Positions 42,388 through 50,807 of a stretch of DNA of 64,000 nt are shown piece by piece. Where the stretch lies: the NCBI RefSeq assembly GCF_030398385.1, contig NZ_JAOAOQ010000024.1, positions 23,614 through 87,613 on the forward strand. Direction: 5' to 3'. The position numbers and the translations under genes were made by a program. The stretch's first letter is position 1. Each line of letters begins with the position of its first letter. The DNA is from Aquibium sp. ELW1220 (GTDB taxonomy: Bacteria; Pseudomonadota; Alphaproteobacteria; Rhizobiales; Rhizobiaceae). The notes beneath the pieces are model-generated. The model saw nothing but the letters and a program-made list of their open reading frames with translations. It searched no databases and was not told the DNA's origin.

Positions 42388-43025
42388 CAGGCCGTGATCC
42401 GGCCGATCCATTGGGCGGCCGTCCGGGCCATCGTGTCCAGATGATCGGCGGCGGTGAAGCCGGAGACCGACTTGCGCGGCTTCAGGTCGTGGTCCCCGTC
42501 CTCCAGCCAGAGCATCTCGATCGACGATGACAGGCGGTAGGCTGCGACCTCCTCGCGCGTGCCGAAGGGATCGCGCGTGCCCTGGCAGATCAGGGCCGGC
42601 GTCGCCATCCCTTCCAGATGGGCGGTGCGCAGCCTGTCGGGCTGGCCGGGCGGATGGAAAGGGTAGCCGAGGCAGAGCAGGCCGGCGATGCGCCCTGCGG
42701 CGAAGACCTCGTCGGCGAGCATGGATGCGACGCGTCCGCCCATCGATTTGCCGCCGATCACCAGCGGCCCGGCAGTCGCCAGCGCCTCGATCGCCGCGCG
42801 GTATTCGGGCAGCAGGGTCTCGGCGCGGGGCGGCGGCTTGCGCGCGCCGCTGCGCCGTGCGGCCATGTAGGCGAACTCGAAGCGCGCGACCCGCAGGCCG
42901 GCTCCGGCCAGGGCCTTCGCGATGGCGCTCATGGCCGGCGCATCCATCGGCGCGCCCGCGCCGTGCGCGAGAAGCACGGTCGCCGCTGCGCCGTCCGGGC
43001 CGTCGAGGATGAAATCGGTCGCCAT
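42387..43025 (-). CDS. alpha/beta hydrolase (KANL3/Tex30-like)
   Basis: Small alpha/beta hydrolase of 212 residues. It has LLAHGAGAPMDAPAM, the nucleophile elbow GGKSMGG, an acid in QGTRDPFG and His in DGDHDLKP. This is the compact KANL3/Tex30 family common in proteobacteria, with unknown physiological substrate. The start is the ATG that best fits the fold; 16 further in-frame codons upstream look non-coding. It is coupled to the phosphodiesterase gene. Confidence 0.85.
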   Translation of the reverse strand: MATDFILDGPDGAAATVLLAHGAGAPMDAPAMSAIAKALAGAGLRVARFEFAYMAARRSGARKPPPRAETLLPEYRAAIEALATAGPLVIGGKSMGGRVASMLADEVFAAGRIAGLLCLGYPFHPPGQPDRLRTAHLEGMATPALICQGTRDPFGTREEVAAYRLSSSIEMLWLEDGDHDLKPRKSVSGFTAADHLDTMARTAAQWIGRITA

Positions 43026-43085
43026 GTGCGCCTCCGTTCCCGGAAGGCTAGAGGCGCGGCGACCGCGGCGCAACCGCAGGAGCGG

Positions 43086-43628
43086 TCAGACGCTCGCGAG
43101 TTCCTTGGCGTGCAGCCAGTCGGCGTGGCGCGGCGCCTTTTTCGTGCGGCTCCACTCTTCCAGCATGTCCCACTTGACGGCGTCGAGCCGCTTGATCAGG
43201 GCCTCTTCCTGCGGGTCCGGGCAGGCGAGTTCGATGCGGTGGCCGCTCGGGTCGAAGAAGTAGATCGAGTGGAAGATCGAGTGGTCGGTGACGCCGAGCA
43301 CGTCGACGCCGTTCTTCTCCAGGTGCTCCTTGTAGGCGACGAGTTCGTCGCGATCCTTGACCTTGAAGGCGATGTGCTGGACCCATTTCGGGGTGTTCTC
43401 GTCGCGGCCCATCTCCGGCTTCGTCGGCAGCTCGAAGAAGGCGAGCACGTTGCCGTTTCCGGCATCGAGGAAGACGTGCATGTAGGGGTCTGGCTCGTGG
43501 GTGGAGGGGACGTGATCCTCGGCGATGGCCAGCACGAAGCCCATGCCGAGCATCTTCGTGTACCAGTCGACCGTCTGCCTGGCGTCGCGGCAGCGGTAGG
43601 CGACGTGATGAATTCCGGCGAGTTTCAT
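43086..43628 (-). CDS. VOC family protein (glyoxalase/extradiol dioxygenase type)
   Basis: A 180-residue metal-dependent VOC protein with paired beta-alpha-beta modules. Candidate metal ligands are His8 in GIHHVAYR, His in VQHIAFKV and Glu in GHRIELACP. AGGA precedes the ATG. The unusual feature is a perfect FNR/FixK-type box 55-69 bases upstream, implying induction at low oxygen. It is separate from the heme operon, which ends beyond the box on the same strand. The reaction is unknown; glyoxalase and ring-cleavage activities are both possible. Confidence 0.85.
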   Translation of the reverse strand: MKLAGIHHVAYRCRDARQTVDWYTKMLGMGFVLAIAEDHVPSTHEPDPYMHVFLDAGNGNVLAFFELPTKPEMGRDENTPKWVQHIAFKVKDRDELVAYKEHLEKNGVDVLGVTDHSIFHSIYFFDPSGHRIELACPDPQEEALIKRLDAVKWDMLEEWSRTKKAPRHADWLHAKELASV

Positions 43629-43683
43629 GGCATGTCCTCCAATTGGTTGCGACTGTAACTAATTGGAGGCGCACAGGCCGGCC

Positions 43684-43697
43684 TTGATCCAGATCAA
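43684..43697 (-). promoter_or_regulatory. perfect FNR/FixK box
   Basis: TTGAT-CCAG-ATCAA, an exact match to the FNR/FixK consensus TTGAT-N4-ATCAA. It is centred about 62 bases upstream of the VOC gene ATG, in the 107-bp gap after tonB. A centre at -41.5 would place the transcript start near 43649. Confidence 0.75.
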
Positions 43698-43735
43698 ACC
43701 TGCGCACCAGGATCGGCCGGGACGGCGGATGCGGA

Positions 43736-45091
43736 TCAGCGCGCCAGGCCGAGCGGTACGGAGAAGGACCAGCTGTTCCGGCCGGCGCCGGTCGGGATCG
43801 GCGGAAACGGCGCGGCGCGGCGCACCGAGGCGAGCGCGGCCTGGTCGAGGTCCGGCGAGCCGGAACTCTGGCTGATGCGGACCGAGCCCAGCCCGCCATC
43901 GGCGGTGACGACGAAGGAGACGTGCACGTCGCGTTGGGCGCCGCGACGGGCGCCGCGCGAAACCGACCGCACGGCGCGGCGCAGCTTCGAGGTGACCTGG
44001 CCGGGATAGTTGGAAACGGCGGCATTGCCGGCCTGGCCGCCGCCCTGTCCGGTGCCGCCGGCGGCTGCATTGCCGCGCTCGCTGCCGTCGGCCTGGCCGC
44101 GGCGCGAATCGCGGTCCTGCTTGCCGCCGGAGCCAGTGGGGCGCTGGCGCGCGGGCTTCCGCTGCGCGCGCGGTTCCTCGACCACGGGCCGGACGACGGC
44201 CTCGCGGACGACCGGCGGTTCGGGCACCACCGGTGGCTCGGGACGGGCGGTCGGCAGCGGAACGTCCTCCGGCAACGGAATCTCGTCCACGGCATCGACC
44301 GTCTCGACGGGTTCCTCCGGCTCGAGCGCCTCCGCCACCGGCGGAACGACCGCCAGCGCGGTCTCGATCTCGGGTGCCGGCTTCGGCTCGACCTGCGGCT
44401 CGGCGACGTCCGGTTCGACGGCCTGAAGGGTCTCGGGTTCGGCCTGCACCGGTTCATCCACCGGTTCGACCGGGCGGGCCTCCGTGGCGCGCGGGGTTTC
44501 CGCCGGTGTCGTCTCGGGTTCGACCGGCACCGCTTCGGCCACGGGCTCAACCTCCTCGACCTCGTTCTCCGGGACAATCGCTGCCGCTGCCGCTGCGGCG
44601 ACGTCGACGGGTTCCGCGGTCTCGGCCGGTTCGACCGCCTGGGCCGGCAGGTTCACCTGGGCAGGCAGGGTCTCGTCCGGCTCGATCGCCTCGACGATGG
44701 GCGAAGGCGCGGCCTGCACGGGTTCGGCCGTGACGGCCTCTGCCGGCGACGGCGGCTCGACGGTCTCGACGGCGGGCGCTTCCACCGCTTCGGCGGCGGG
44801 CGGCGGCTGCACGGGTTCGGCCATCGCCGTCTGCGTCGGCGCAACCGGTCGTTCGGACGGCTGCGGCTCGAGCGGCTCTGCGACGTCCTGAACCGGCGGG
44901 GCGACGTCCGGCTCGATGTCCTCGCCCGCCGAGATGGCGTCCTCCATGGAGCCGAGGAGCGCGATCTCCATCGAGGCCGAGCCTGCGATCTGGATCTCGT
45001 CCGGCTTCTCGCGGAGCAGCCAGGCGGCCGCGCCGGCATGCAGCACGCCGGACACAAGAATGGCGGTCGCCCATTTCAGGCTGCGTCTCAT
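43736..45091 (-). CDS. tonB: TonB family energy transducer
   Basis: Periplasm-spanning protein of 451 residues that links the inner-membrane proton motor to outer-membrane receptors. It has an N-terminal transmembrane anchor (about 8-26), then a very long Pro/Glu/Val/Ala-rich spacer (about 60-310), a basic Gly-rich hinge, and a C-terminal TonB domain (about 365-451: YPGQVTSKLRRAV, VSFVVTADGGLGSVRIS, LDQAALASVRRAAPFPP). It is about twice the length of enteric TonB, because of the spacer. It is last in the receptor-exbB-exbD-exbD-tonB operon and overlaps exbD by ATGA. Confidence 0.93.
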   Translation of the reverse strand: MRRSLKWATAILVSGVLHAGAAAWLLREKPDEIQIAGSASMEIALLGSMEDAISAGEDIEPDVAPPVQDVAEPLEPQPSERPVAPTQTAMAEPVQPPPAAEAVEAPAVETVEPPSPAEAVTAEPVQAAPSPIVEAIEPDETLPAQVNLPAQAVEPAETAEPVDVAAAAAAAIVPENEVEEVEPVAEAVPVEPETTPAETPRATEARPVEPVDEPVQAEPETLQAVEPDVAEPQVEPKPAPEIETALAVVPPVAEALEPEEPVETVDAVDEIPLPEDVPLPTARPEPPVVPEPPVVREAVVRPVVEEPRAQRKPARQRPTGSGGKQDRDSRRGQADGSERGNAAAGGTGQGGGQAGNAAVSNYPGQVTSKLRRAVRSVSRGARRGAQRDVHVSFVVTADGGLGSVRISQSSGSPDLDQAALASVRRAAPFPPIPTGAGRNSWSFSVPLGLAR

Positions 45092-45495
45092 GGCATCGTC
45101 CGTTCGGTGACGACGGTGATCCGGGTGGCGCCGGCGTCGCGCAGTTCGCCGACGATGGCGATCAGCCGCTCGGCCGGCAGGTCGCGGTCGGCCGCGATCT
45201 TCACCGTCACCGGGTCTTCCGGAAGCAGCAGTTCCTTCTGGCGGACGGCGGCGACGTAGCCGGGCGCGGTCACCTCGTCGCCGCGCGAGCGCATGATGCC
45301 GTCGGCGGTGACGAAGAGCGCGTCCGGCGGCTCGGCCTGCTCGGATTGCAGCGTCGAGATCAGCGTCACGTCCTTGTCGAGCGGCGGTGTCAGGGTGCCG
45401 GCGATCAGGAAGAAGATCAGCATCAGGAAGACCACGTTGATCAGCGTGATCGTGCTTTCCTGCGGGTTGCGCTTCGGGGGGCGGGCCAAGTGCAT
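45088..45495 (-). CDS. exbD: ExbD/TolR family protein (second copy)
   Basis: Proton-channel component of 135 residues with one N-terminal membrane helix. The conserved motor Asp position is in the hydrophobic segment region ITLINVVFLMLIFFLIAGTL, where Asn replaces the usual Asp of the LIDVxFLLLxFF motif (the neighbouring ExbD keeps Asp). The periplasmic domain ends with LRDAGATRITVVTER. It overlaps tonB and is four bases from the first exbD gene. Confidence 0.9.
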   Translation of the reverse strand: MHLARPPKRNPQESTITLINVVFLMLIFFLIAGTLTPPLDKDVTLISTLQSEQAEPPDALFVTADGIMRSRGDEVTAPGYVAAVRQKELLLPEDPVTVKIAADRDLPAERLIAIVGELRDAGATRITVVTERTMP

Positions 45496-45499
45496 CGGT

Positions 45500-45886
45500 T
45501 CACCTCGCGACCTGGAGATTGAGGCGCGTGGCGCCGCGGATCGCCTCGACCGCGCCGACGAGCGCCTGCGAGGTCAGCCCTTCGCGCACGAGAATGACGG
45601 CCGACGCCGCACCCGCATCCTGCAGCCGGGTCAGCTCGGCAAGCGCCGCGTCGCGCGGCAGGCGCAGGCCGTTGACCGACCATTCCTCGTCGACGAGGCG
45701 GATGATCACGTCGGGTACGCCGCCCGACGCACCCTGGCCGGCGCGGCCGCCGGTGATCTCGACTTCGGCGAACTTGGCGAAGGTCGAGGTGAGCATGAAG
45801 AAGAGCAGGAGCAGGAAGATCACGTCGATGAGCGACGTGACCGAGATGGGCCTGCGCCTGCGCCCGGTTGCGGCGTCAATGCGCAT
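45500..45886 (-). CDS. exbD: ExbD/TolR family protein (first copy)
   Basis: A 128-residue ExbD with the canonical motor motif SLIDVIFLLLLFFML, including the essential Asp, in its single membrane helix. The periplasmic domain has VILVREGLTSQALVGAVEAI. It overlaps exbB by 11 bases and immediately precedes the second ExbD gene. Two ExbD proteins encoded back to back recall systems in which ExbD forms a heterodimer in the ExbB ring (inference). Confidence 0.92.
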   Translation of the reverse strand: MRIDAATGRRRRPISVTSLIDVIFLLLLFFMLTSTFAKFAEVEITGGRAGQGASGGVPDVIIRLVDEEWSVNGLRLPRDAALAELTRLQDAGAASAVILVREGLTSQALVGAVEAIRGATRLNLQVAR

Positions 45887-46583
45887 GGGCCGGTGCCGCC
45901 ATCATCGGCGCGGACGGCTGGGCGTTGCCGGAGGCGGCGCGAAGGTCGCCCATCGCCGTCTGGGAAAAGAAGCTGGTGGCGGTGGTCTCGATCGCCACGC
46001 GCTCGTTCTCGACGCGGGTCTCGAACCAGGTGAGCACGAGCGAGACCGGCATGGCGACGGCGAGACCGGCCGCCGTGGTGAGCAGCGCGACCCAGATGCC
46101 GCCGGCGAGGATCGACGGATCGACGGCGCTACCGGCGCCCTGAAGCTGGCGGAAGGCCTCGATCATGCCGAGCACGGTGCCGAAAAGGCCGAGCAGCGGC
46201 GCGATCTGGGCGATGGCGTCGAGCGCGCGGAAGCCGCGCTGGAGGTCGTGCAGGCGCCCGAGCGCCACGCGCCCGACCTCTTCCTCGACGATCTGCCGGG
46301 GAAGATTGCGGCCCATCGACAGCCGCATGGCGGTGGCGAGGGCGGCGCCGACCACGGACCGGTCCTCTTCCGCCACGCGCCGCGCCTCGACCGCATTGCC
46401 GTGCACCCAGAGATACATGGCGCGCTCGGACCGGCCGTGGAAGCCGACGCGCTCGCGCCAGAACTGCACGAGCTTGAGGAGGATCAGCGCGAGCGCGATC
46501 ACCGACAGCACGAGGAGGATGACGACGACGGGGCCGCCCAGCGCCAGGAGGTCGCGCATCTGCTGGATCATGTCATCGGTCAT
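45876..46583 (-). CDS. exbB: MotA/TolQ/ExbB proton channel
   Basis: Inner-membrane motor subunit of 235 residues with three hydrophobic helices (about 12-38, 120-145 and 160-185). The conserved cytoplasmic and pore landmarks are LDAIAQIAPLLGLFGTVLGMIEAF and GGIWVALLTTAAGLAVAMPVSL. It forms the ExbB pentamer around ExbD, supplying energy to TonB for heme uptake. It lies between the unknown periplasmic protein and the ExbD pair. Confidence 0.94.
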   Translation of the reverse strand: MTDDMIQQMRDLLALGGPVVVILLVLSVIALALILLKLVQFWRERVGFHGRSERAMYLWVHGNAVEARRVAEEDRSVVGAALATAMRLSMGRNLPRQIVEEEVGRVALGRLHDLQRGFRALDAIAQIAPLLGLFGTVLGMIEAFRQLQGAGSAVDPSILAGGIWVALLTTAAGLAVAMPVSLVLTWFETRVENERVAIETTATSFFSQTAMGDLRAASGNAQPSAPMMAAPAHAH

Positions 46584-46650
46584 GGCGTGGTTTCCGTCGC
46601 TCGTCCGTTCAGGGGATTGCGACCGCGCCAGGTCGGCGCGGTCGATGCGG

Positions 46651-47097
46651 TCAGCTGCCGAAGGAGATGTCCGACTTCGTCTCGGCCTTCAGGTTGCGGA
46701 TGCAGTCCGAGGGCTCGACGCCCTCGCCCTCGCAGGCCACCGCATCGTTGACCAGCACGCGGCCGATGCCGGCGCAGTCGGCGTTCGGCAGGTCGAACTG
46801 GCGCACCTTGGTCTTGCCGGAAGGCAGGTCCTTGAAGTCCAGAACGGTGAGGCGGTCGACGAGACCGGCCTGGTTGAACAGGACGATCTCGAAGGCGGCG
46901 CGGTCGAGCGCCGCGCCGAGGCCGTTCTCGACCACGAAGGTCAGGCGGCAGCCTGCCGTGGACGGCTCCAGCCCGTTGAACTCGAGCCGGAGCGAGGGGG
47001 CGGACGCCGGCTCCTGGGCCAGTGCCGCCCCGCCCGCCGGCAGCGACACCGCCAGGAACGCGGCCAGAATGCGTCGGGATACCGCTGCCGTGGTCAT
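46651..47097 (-). CDS. hypothetical exported protein in the heme operon
   Basis: A 148-residue protein with a clear signal peptide (cleavage after about AALAQ, residue 28). The mature part looks like an all-beta domain (LRLEFNGLEPSTAGCRLTFV, AAFEIVLFNQAGL) with four Cys that could make two disulfides. It starts one base after the receptor gene and precedes exbB, so it is part of the heme-uptake transcript. I do not know its function; a periplasmic chaperone or heme-handling role is only positional. Confidence 0.85.
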   Translation of the reverse strand: MTTAAVSRRILAAFLAVSLPAGGAALAQEPASAPSLRLEFNGLEPSTAGCRLTFVVENGLGAALDRAAFEIVLFNQAGLVDRLTVLDFKDLPSGKTKVRQFDLPNADCAGIGRVLVNDAVACEGEGVEPSDCIRNLKAETKSDISFGS

Positions 47098-47098
47098 C

Positions 47099-49279
47099 TT
47101 ACCATCCGATCTGCTTGGCGAGGGAGAGCTTGAACGTCCGGCCGATGGCGCGGTCGTTGTTCAGGAACTCCTTGTAGTCCTGGTCGAAGAGGTTATCGAC
47201 GCCGGCATTCAGCTCCCAACCCTTGAGCTGGCCGTCCTCCGGCTTCCAGGCGAGGAAGACGTCGTGGATGTCGAAGGCCGTCGAGTAGCGGGTCGAGGTG
47301 GTGTTGGGCGCCGGCAAAGGTCCATCGGAGTTGCGGACCGAATCCTGCGGTCCGGCGACGATGCGCGCTCGCCAGCCGATCTTCAGGCCGTGCTGCGGCA
47401 GCTTGCCGCCGAGCGTGAGGGCCAGTTCGTGCGGCGCGATGGTGTCGAGATATGAATCGTCGCTCTTGTCCTTCCCTACGACGTAGGAATAGGCGGCGTT
47501 GGCGAAGACGTAGTCGCTGTCGTAGGCGGACTCGATCTCGAAGCCGTAGATTTCCGCCTGGTCGATATTGACGTAGCCTTCGCGGTTGTTGTTGCCGGAG
47601 ACGAAGGGCGAGTCGAGTTTGATCAGGTCGGTCACGTCGTTGTAGAAGCCGGTGACCTTGATCTGAGCGGCATCGCCCGCCTGGACCAGATCATACCCCG
47701 ACAGAGCGAAACCGGCCTCGAAGTTGTTCGACTTTTCCTTCTCGAGGCTCAGGCTCGGCAGGAACGTCGCCGATGAACTGGTGGTCGAGAACACCTCGTC
47801 GATGGTCGGGAAACGCTCGGTGTGGGCGATCGAGCCGAAGATGGCGATGGTGTCGTTGAACTTGTAGTGCGCCGCGATCTTCGGCGAGATGGCGGTGTCG
47901 TCGGAATCGCCCGGAACGTTGCCGTTGTAATCCACCACGCCGTCGCCCGGCGACAGCCGGTGCCAGTCGAGCCGGATGCCGGGGATGAGCGTCAGCTTCT
48001 CGTTCCAGATGAACTCGTTCTGGACGAAGACGCCGGTCTTGAGATCGGTGCCCTCGGGGTGGAACCTGACTGGCAGCAGGTCGCCGTTGTTGAGCCAGGC
48101 TTCGGCGACGCGCGACTGGTAGGTGGTCTGCGAGCCGAAGGTCAGGTAGTTCTCCCAGTTCGCGCCGCTCCACTCCATGGTGTTCTGGGCGTTGAACTGC
48201 CAGGTGTCGTAGGCGTAGTCGGAATCGCAGACGATCGCGAAGGATCCGGCCGAGCAGGAGGAGCGCAGGTCGGCGTTGCGCTGCTCGTTGCTGGTGCTGG
48301 AGTAGGAGGCCGAGACCTTCAAGTCCAGCATGTCGTTGTCGGAGAAAGGGTTCTCGTAGGAGAGGATCGCCGTCTGGTCGATGACATGGCGGTCGACCAG
48401 GCCGAAGAACGAGGCGGTGCTGGTCTGCGACAGCTGCTGGTCGTCGAGGTTCGAGTTCCAGCGCTGGTAGGAGGCGCTCATCCTGCCTTCGTCGCCGACG
48501 TCGAAGGTGCTCTTGATCAGGCCGGACCAGGCCTCGAAGTTCGAGCCGACGACCTCGTTTCCGGCTCCGTCCTCATAGGTGTCGGCCTGGCGGTAGTTGC
48601 CGGTGATCAGCAGGTCGGCGCCGTTGGCGAAGCGCTGCGCAAAGGTGGAAGAGGACAGCCAGGAATTGCCATTGCTGCTCCAGCTCGACTTCAGCCGCAC
48701 GGCTGTCGTCTCTCCCTCGGCGATGAAGTCGGACGCGTCCTTGGTCTCGAAATTGATCACGCCGCCGAGCGCGCCCGACCCGTAGAGGGTGGACGAGGCC
48801 GGGCCGCGCAGGACCTCGACGCGCTTGTAGAGTTCGGGATCGGAGAAGAACGAACCGAGGCGGTACTGCTCGTAGAATTTCTGCACGCCGTCGACATTGA
48901 TGATGATGCGTCCGCCGTCACCGGCGTTCTCCGGGGCACCGATGCCGCGGATGTTGAAGCTCTGGCCGAGCAGGCGGTCTGAGCCAGTCACGTTGACGCC
49001 GGGGATCGAGCGCATCACGTCGCCGATGGTCTGCGGCTGCAACTGGTCGATGTCTTCCTGCTCGACCACGGTGACGGACTGCGGCGTGTCGATCGCCACC
49101 TTCTCGACGCCCGCGCCGAGAATCAGGCGCTGCAGCGCGGTGACGCGTTCCTGCTTCTGTGCGGTCGTCTCGACCGGCGCATCCGTGTTGTCCTGTGCAT
49201 ATGCGATGCCGACCGTGGCGGCGGCGCACAGTGCGGCGCTCCCCAGCAGTCTCGTTGCGTTCCGGCTCAGCAGCCCCAT
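47099..49279 (-). CDS. hmuR: TonB-dependent heme/hemoglobin receptor
   Basis: Outer-membrane receptor of 726 residues from the hemoglobin/transferrin/lactoferrin family. It has a signal peptide to about Ala28, a plug domain (about 60-175: QTIGDVMRSIPGVNVTGS, NIRGIG, VEVLRGPASSTLYGSGALGGVI), then a 22-strand barrel with HTERFPTIDEVF, a relative of the FRAP region, and a terminal aromatic residue (IGW). AGGAG precedes the ATG. It heads the minus-strand uptake operon, divergent from hemP-hmuSTUV. The name is by context; ligand could be heme or hemoglobin. Confidence 0.92.
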   Translation of the reverse strand: MGLLSRNATRLLGSAALCAAATVGIAYAQDNTDAPVETTAQKQERVTALQRLILGAGVEKVAIDTPQSVTVVEQEDIDQLQPQTIGDVMRSIPGVNVTGSDRLLGQSFNIRGIGAPENAGDGGRIIINVDGVQKFYEQYRLGSFFSDPELYKRVEVLRGPASSTLYGSGALGGVINFETKDASDFIAEGETTAVRLKSSWSSNGNSWLSSSTFAQRFANGADLLITGNYRQADTYEDGAGNEVVGSNFEAWSGLIKSTFDVGDEGRMSASYQRWNSNLDDQQLSQTSTASFFGLVDRHVIDQTAILSYENPFSDNDMLDLKVSASYSSTSNEQRNADLRSSCSAGSFAIVCDSDYAYDTWQFNAQNTMEWSGANWENYLTFGSQTTYQSRVAEAWLNNGDLLPVRFHPEGTDLKTGVFVQNEFIWNEKLTLIPGIRLDWHRLSPGDGVVDYNGNVPGDSDDTAISPKIAAHYKFNDTIAIFGSIAHTERFPTIDEVFSTTSSSATFLPSLSLEKEKSNNFEAGFALSGYDLVQAGDAAQIKVTGFYNDVTDLIKLDSPFVSGNNNREGYVNIDQAEIYGFEIESAYDSDYVFANAAYSYVVGKDKSDDSYLDTIAPHELALTLGGKLPQHGLKIGWRARIVAGPQDSVRNSDGPLPAPNTTSTRYSTAFDIHDVFLAWKPEDGQLKGWELNAGVDNLFDQDYKEFLNNDRAIGRTFKLSLAKQIGW

Positions 49280-49400
49280 ACCCCATACTCCTGGTTGTTC
49301 GGATTCACGCTGGCTGGCCCCTGGCTTGCTCGCTTGTCATATCCGGTCGAATGCGAGAAATATGAGTCACGCACTCCGGTATTGCGTTCCGTATTAAACC

Positions 49401-49415
49401 TGATAATAGCTGTCA
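49401..49415. promoter_or_regulatory. candidate RirA (iron-Rhodo) box
   Basis: TGA-TAATAGCTG-TCA fits the TGA-N9-TCA pattern assigned to RirA/iron-responsive sites in Rhizobiales, in the AT-rich core of the divergent hmuR/hemP region. It is a short pattern, so a chance match is possible. No Irr-type or Fur-type box was convincing. Confidence 0.5.
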
Positions 49416-49490
49416 AGAAATCAATCGTGCTTTCCGACACGCCCAGCCAGCCCGACGGCGAGCCAGGTGCGAACAGAGGTCCCGTCAGCC

Positions 49491-49724
49491 ATGACCCGAC
49501 ACTTCAATCGTGCCGACTTCACCGATCGCCGTGAGCGGGCGCCCTATGCCGCGCCGCACGACCAGGACCGCCAGCAGCGCACCTACGAGGCCGCGCGGCC
49601 GCAGGTGCGCACCCTGACCAGCCAGTCGCTGTTTCTGGGCGAGCACGAGATCGGGATCGAGCACCACGGCGCCTTCTACCGTCTCAAGATCACCCGCCAG
49701 GGCAAGCTCATCCTCAACAAGTAG
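49491..49724 (+). CDS. hemP: hemin uptake protein HemP/HmuP
   Basis: Small 77-residue protein with the HemP signature in its C-terminal half: SQSLFLGEHEIGIEHHG then YRLKITRQGKLILNK. In rhizobia HmuP acts as a transcriptional co-activator of the heme receptor gene under low iron. The ATG follows AGAGG at slightly long spacing; a GTG at 49467 would add eight residues. Nine bases separate it from hmuS. Confidence 0.93.
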   Translation: MTRHFNRADFTDRRERAPYAAPHDQDRQQRTYEAARPQVRTLTSQSLFLGEHEIGIEHHGAFYRLKITRQGKLILNK

Positions 49725-49732
49725 GTGTCTGA

Positions 49733-50797
49733 ATGACCTCGACGACCACCAAGCCCTCTCCGGCCGAGATCCGCCGTGCGCGCACGGACAATCCGAAAGC
49801 GCGGGAGCGCGACGTGGCCAAGCAACTCGGCATCTCGGAGGCCGATCTCGTCGCCGCGTCCTGCGGTGCCGGGGTGCGGCGCATCCGTGCCGACGTCGAC
49901 GCCTTCCTCACGGGCGCGCCGGCGCTCGGCGAGGTGATGGCGCTGACGCGCAACGAGAGCGCGGTGCACGAGAAGATCGGGGCCTACGAGAAGCCGGTGC
50001 TGGGCAAGCATGCGTCGATGGTGCTGGGATCGCAGATCGACCTGCGGATCTTCCCGCGCGACTGGGTGCATGGTTTCGCCGTGGAGAAGGGCGAGGGCGC
50101 GGACATCAAGCGCAGCCTGCAGTTTTTCGACGCCGCAGGCGAGGCGGTGCACAAGCTGCACCTGCGCGACGCCTCCAACGTCGAGGCCTACGAGACGCTC
50201 GTGGCGTCGATGCTGATGGAAGATCAGTCCGACGCGGTCGAGGTGGCCGCGAAGCCGGTGAAGATCGCCGACAACGACGACGCGGCCCGGCCGCATGCCG
50301 ACGACCTGCGCGACCGGTGGAGCCGAATGACCGACGTGCACCAGTTCGTCAGCATCCTGCGCGACCTGAAGCTGTCGCGCCGGCAGGCGGTGGAACTGGT
50401 CGGGCCGGAATTCGCCTGGCGCATCGACGACGAGGCGGTGCCGGCGATGATGCGGCTTGCCGCCAACGAGGCGCTGCCGATCATGTGCTTCGTGGGCAAT
50501 GGCGGCTGCATCCAGATCCACTCCGGACCGATCGCCGAGATCAAGCCGATGGGGCCGTGGATCAACGTGCTCGACCCGACCTTCCACCTGCACCTGCGGA
50601 CCGACCGCATCACGGACGTGTGGGCCGTACGGAAGCCGAACGTCGACGGGCACGTCTCGTCGATCGAGGCCTATGGCGCCGACGGCTCGATGATCATCCA
50701 GTTCTTCGGCCAGCGGAAGGAAGGATCGGACGAGCGGCGCGAATGGCGCGGCATCGTCGAGGGCCTGCCGCGCGTCCAGCAGTCGTCCGCAGCCTGA
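49733..50797 (+). CDS. hmuS: hemin-degrading factor HmuS
   Basis: Cytoplasmic heme-handling protein of 354 residues made of two related HemS/ChuS halves (about 35-165 and 205-345). Each half ends in a WAVRKP/VHGFAVEKGEG-like strand; ALTRNESAVHEKIG and VGNGGCIQIHSGPI are characteristic. HmuS proteins bind imported heme and deliver it to, or act in, its breakdown. It follows hemP and precedes hmuT. Confidence 0.94.
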   Translation: MTSTTTKPSPAEIRRARTDNPKARERDVAKQLGISEADLVAASCGAGVRRIRADVDAFLTGAPALGEVMALTRNESAVHEKIGAYEKPVLGKHASMVLGSQIDLRIFPRDWVHGFAVEKGEGADIKRSLQFFDAAGEAVHKLHLRDASNVEAYETLVASMLMEDQSDAVEVAAKPVKIADNDDAARPHADDLRDRWSRMTDVHQFVSILRDLKLSRRQAVELVGPEFAWRIDDEAVPAMMRLAANEALPIMCFVGNGGCIQIHSGPIAEIKPMGPWINVLDPTFHLHLRTDRITDVWAVRKPNVDGHVSSIEAYGADGSMIIQFFGQRKEGSDERREWRGIVEGLPRVQQSSAA

Positions 50798-50807
50798 GGA
50801 GATTTTC

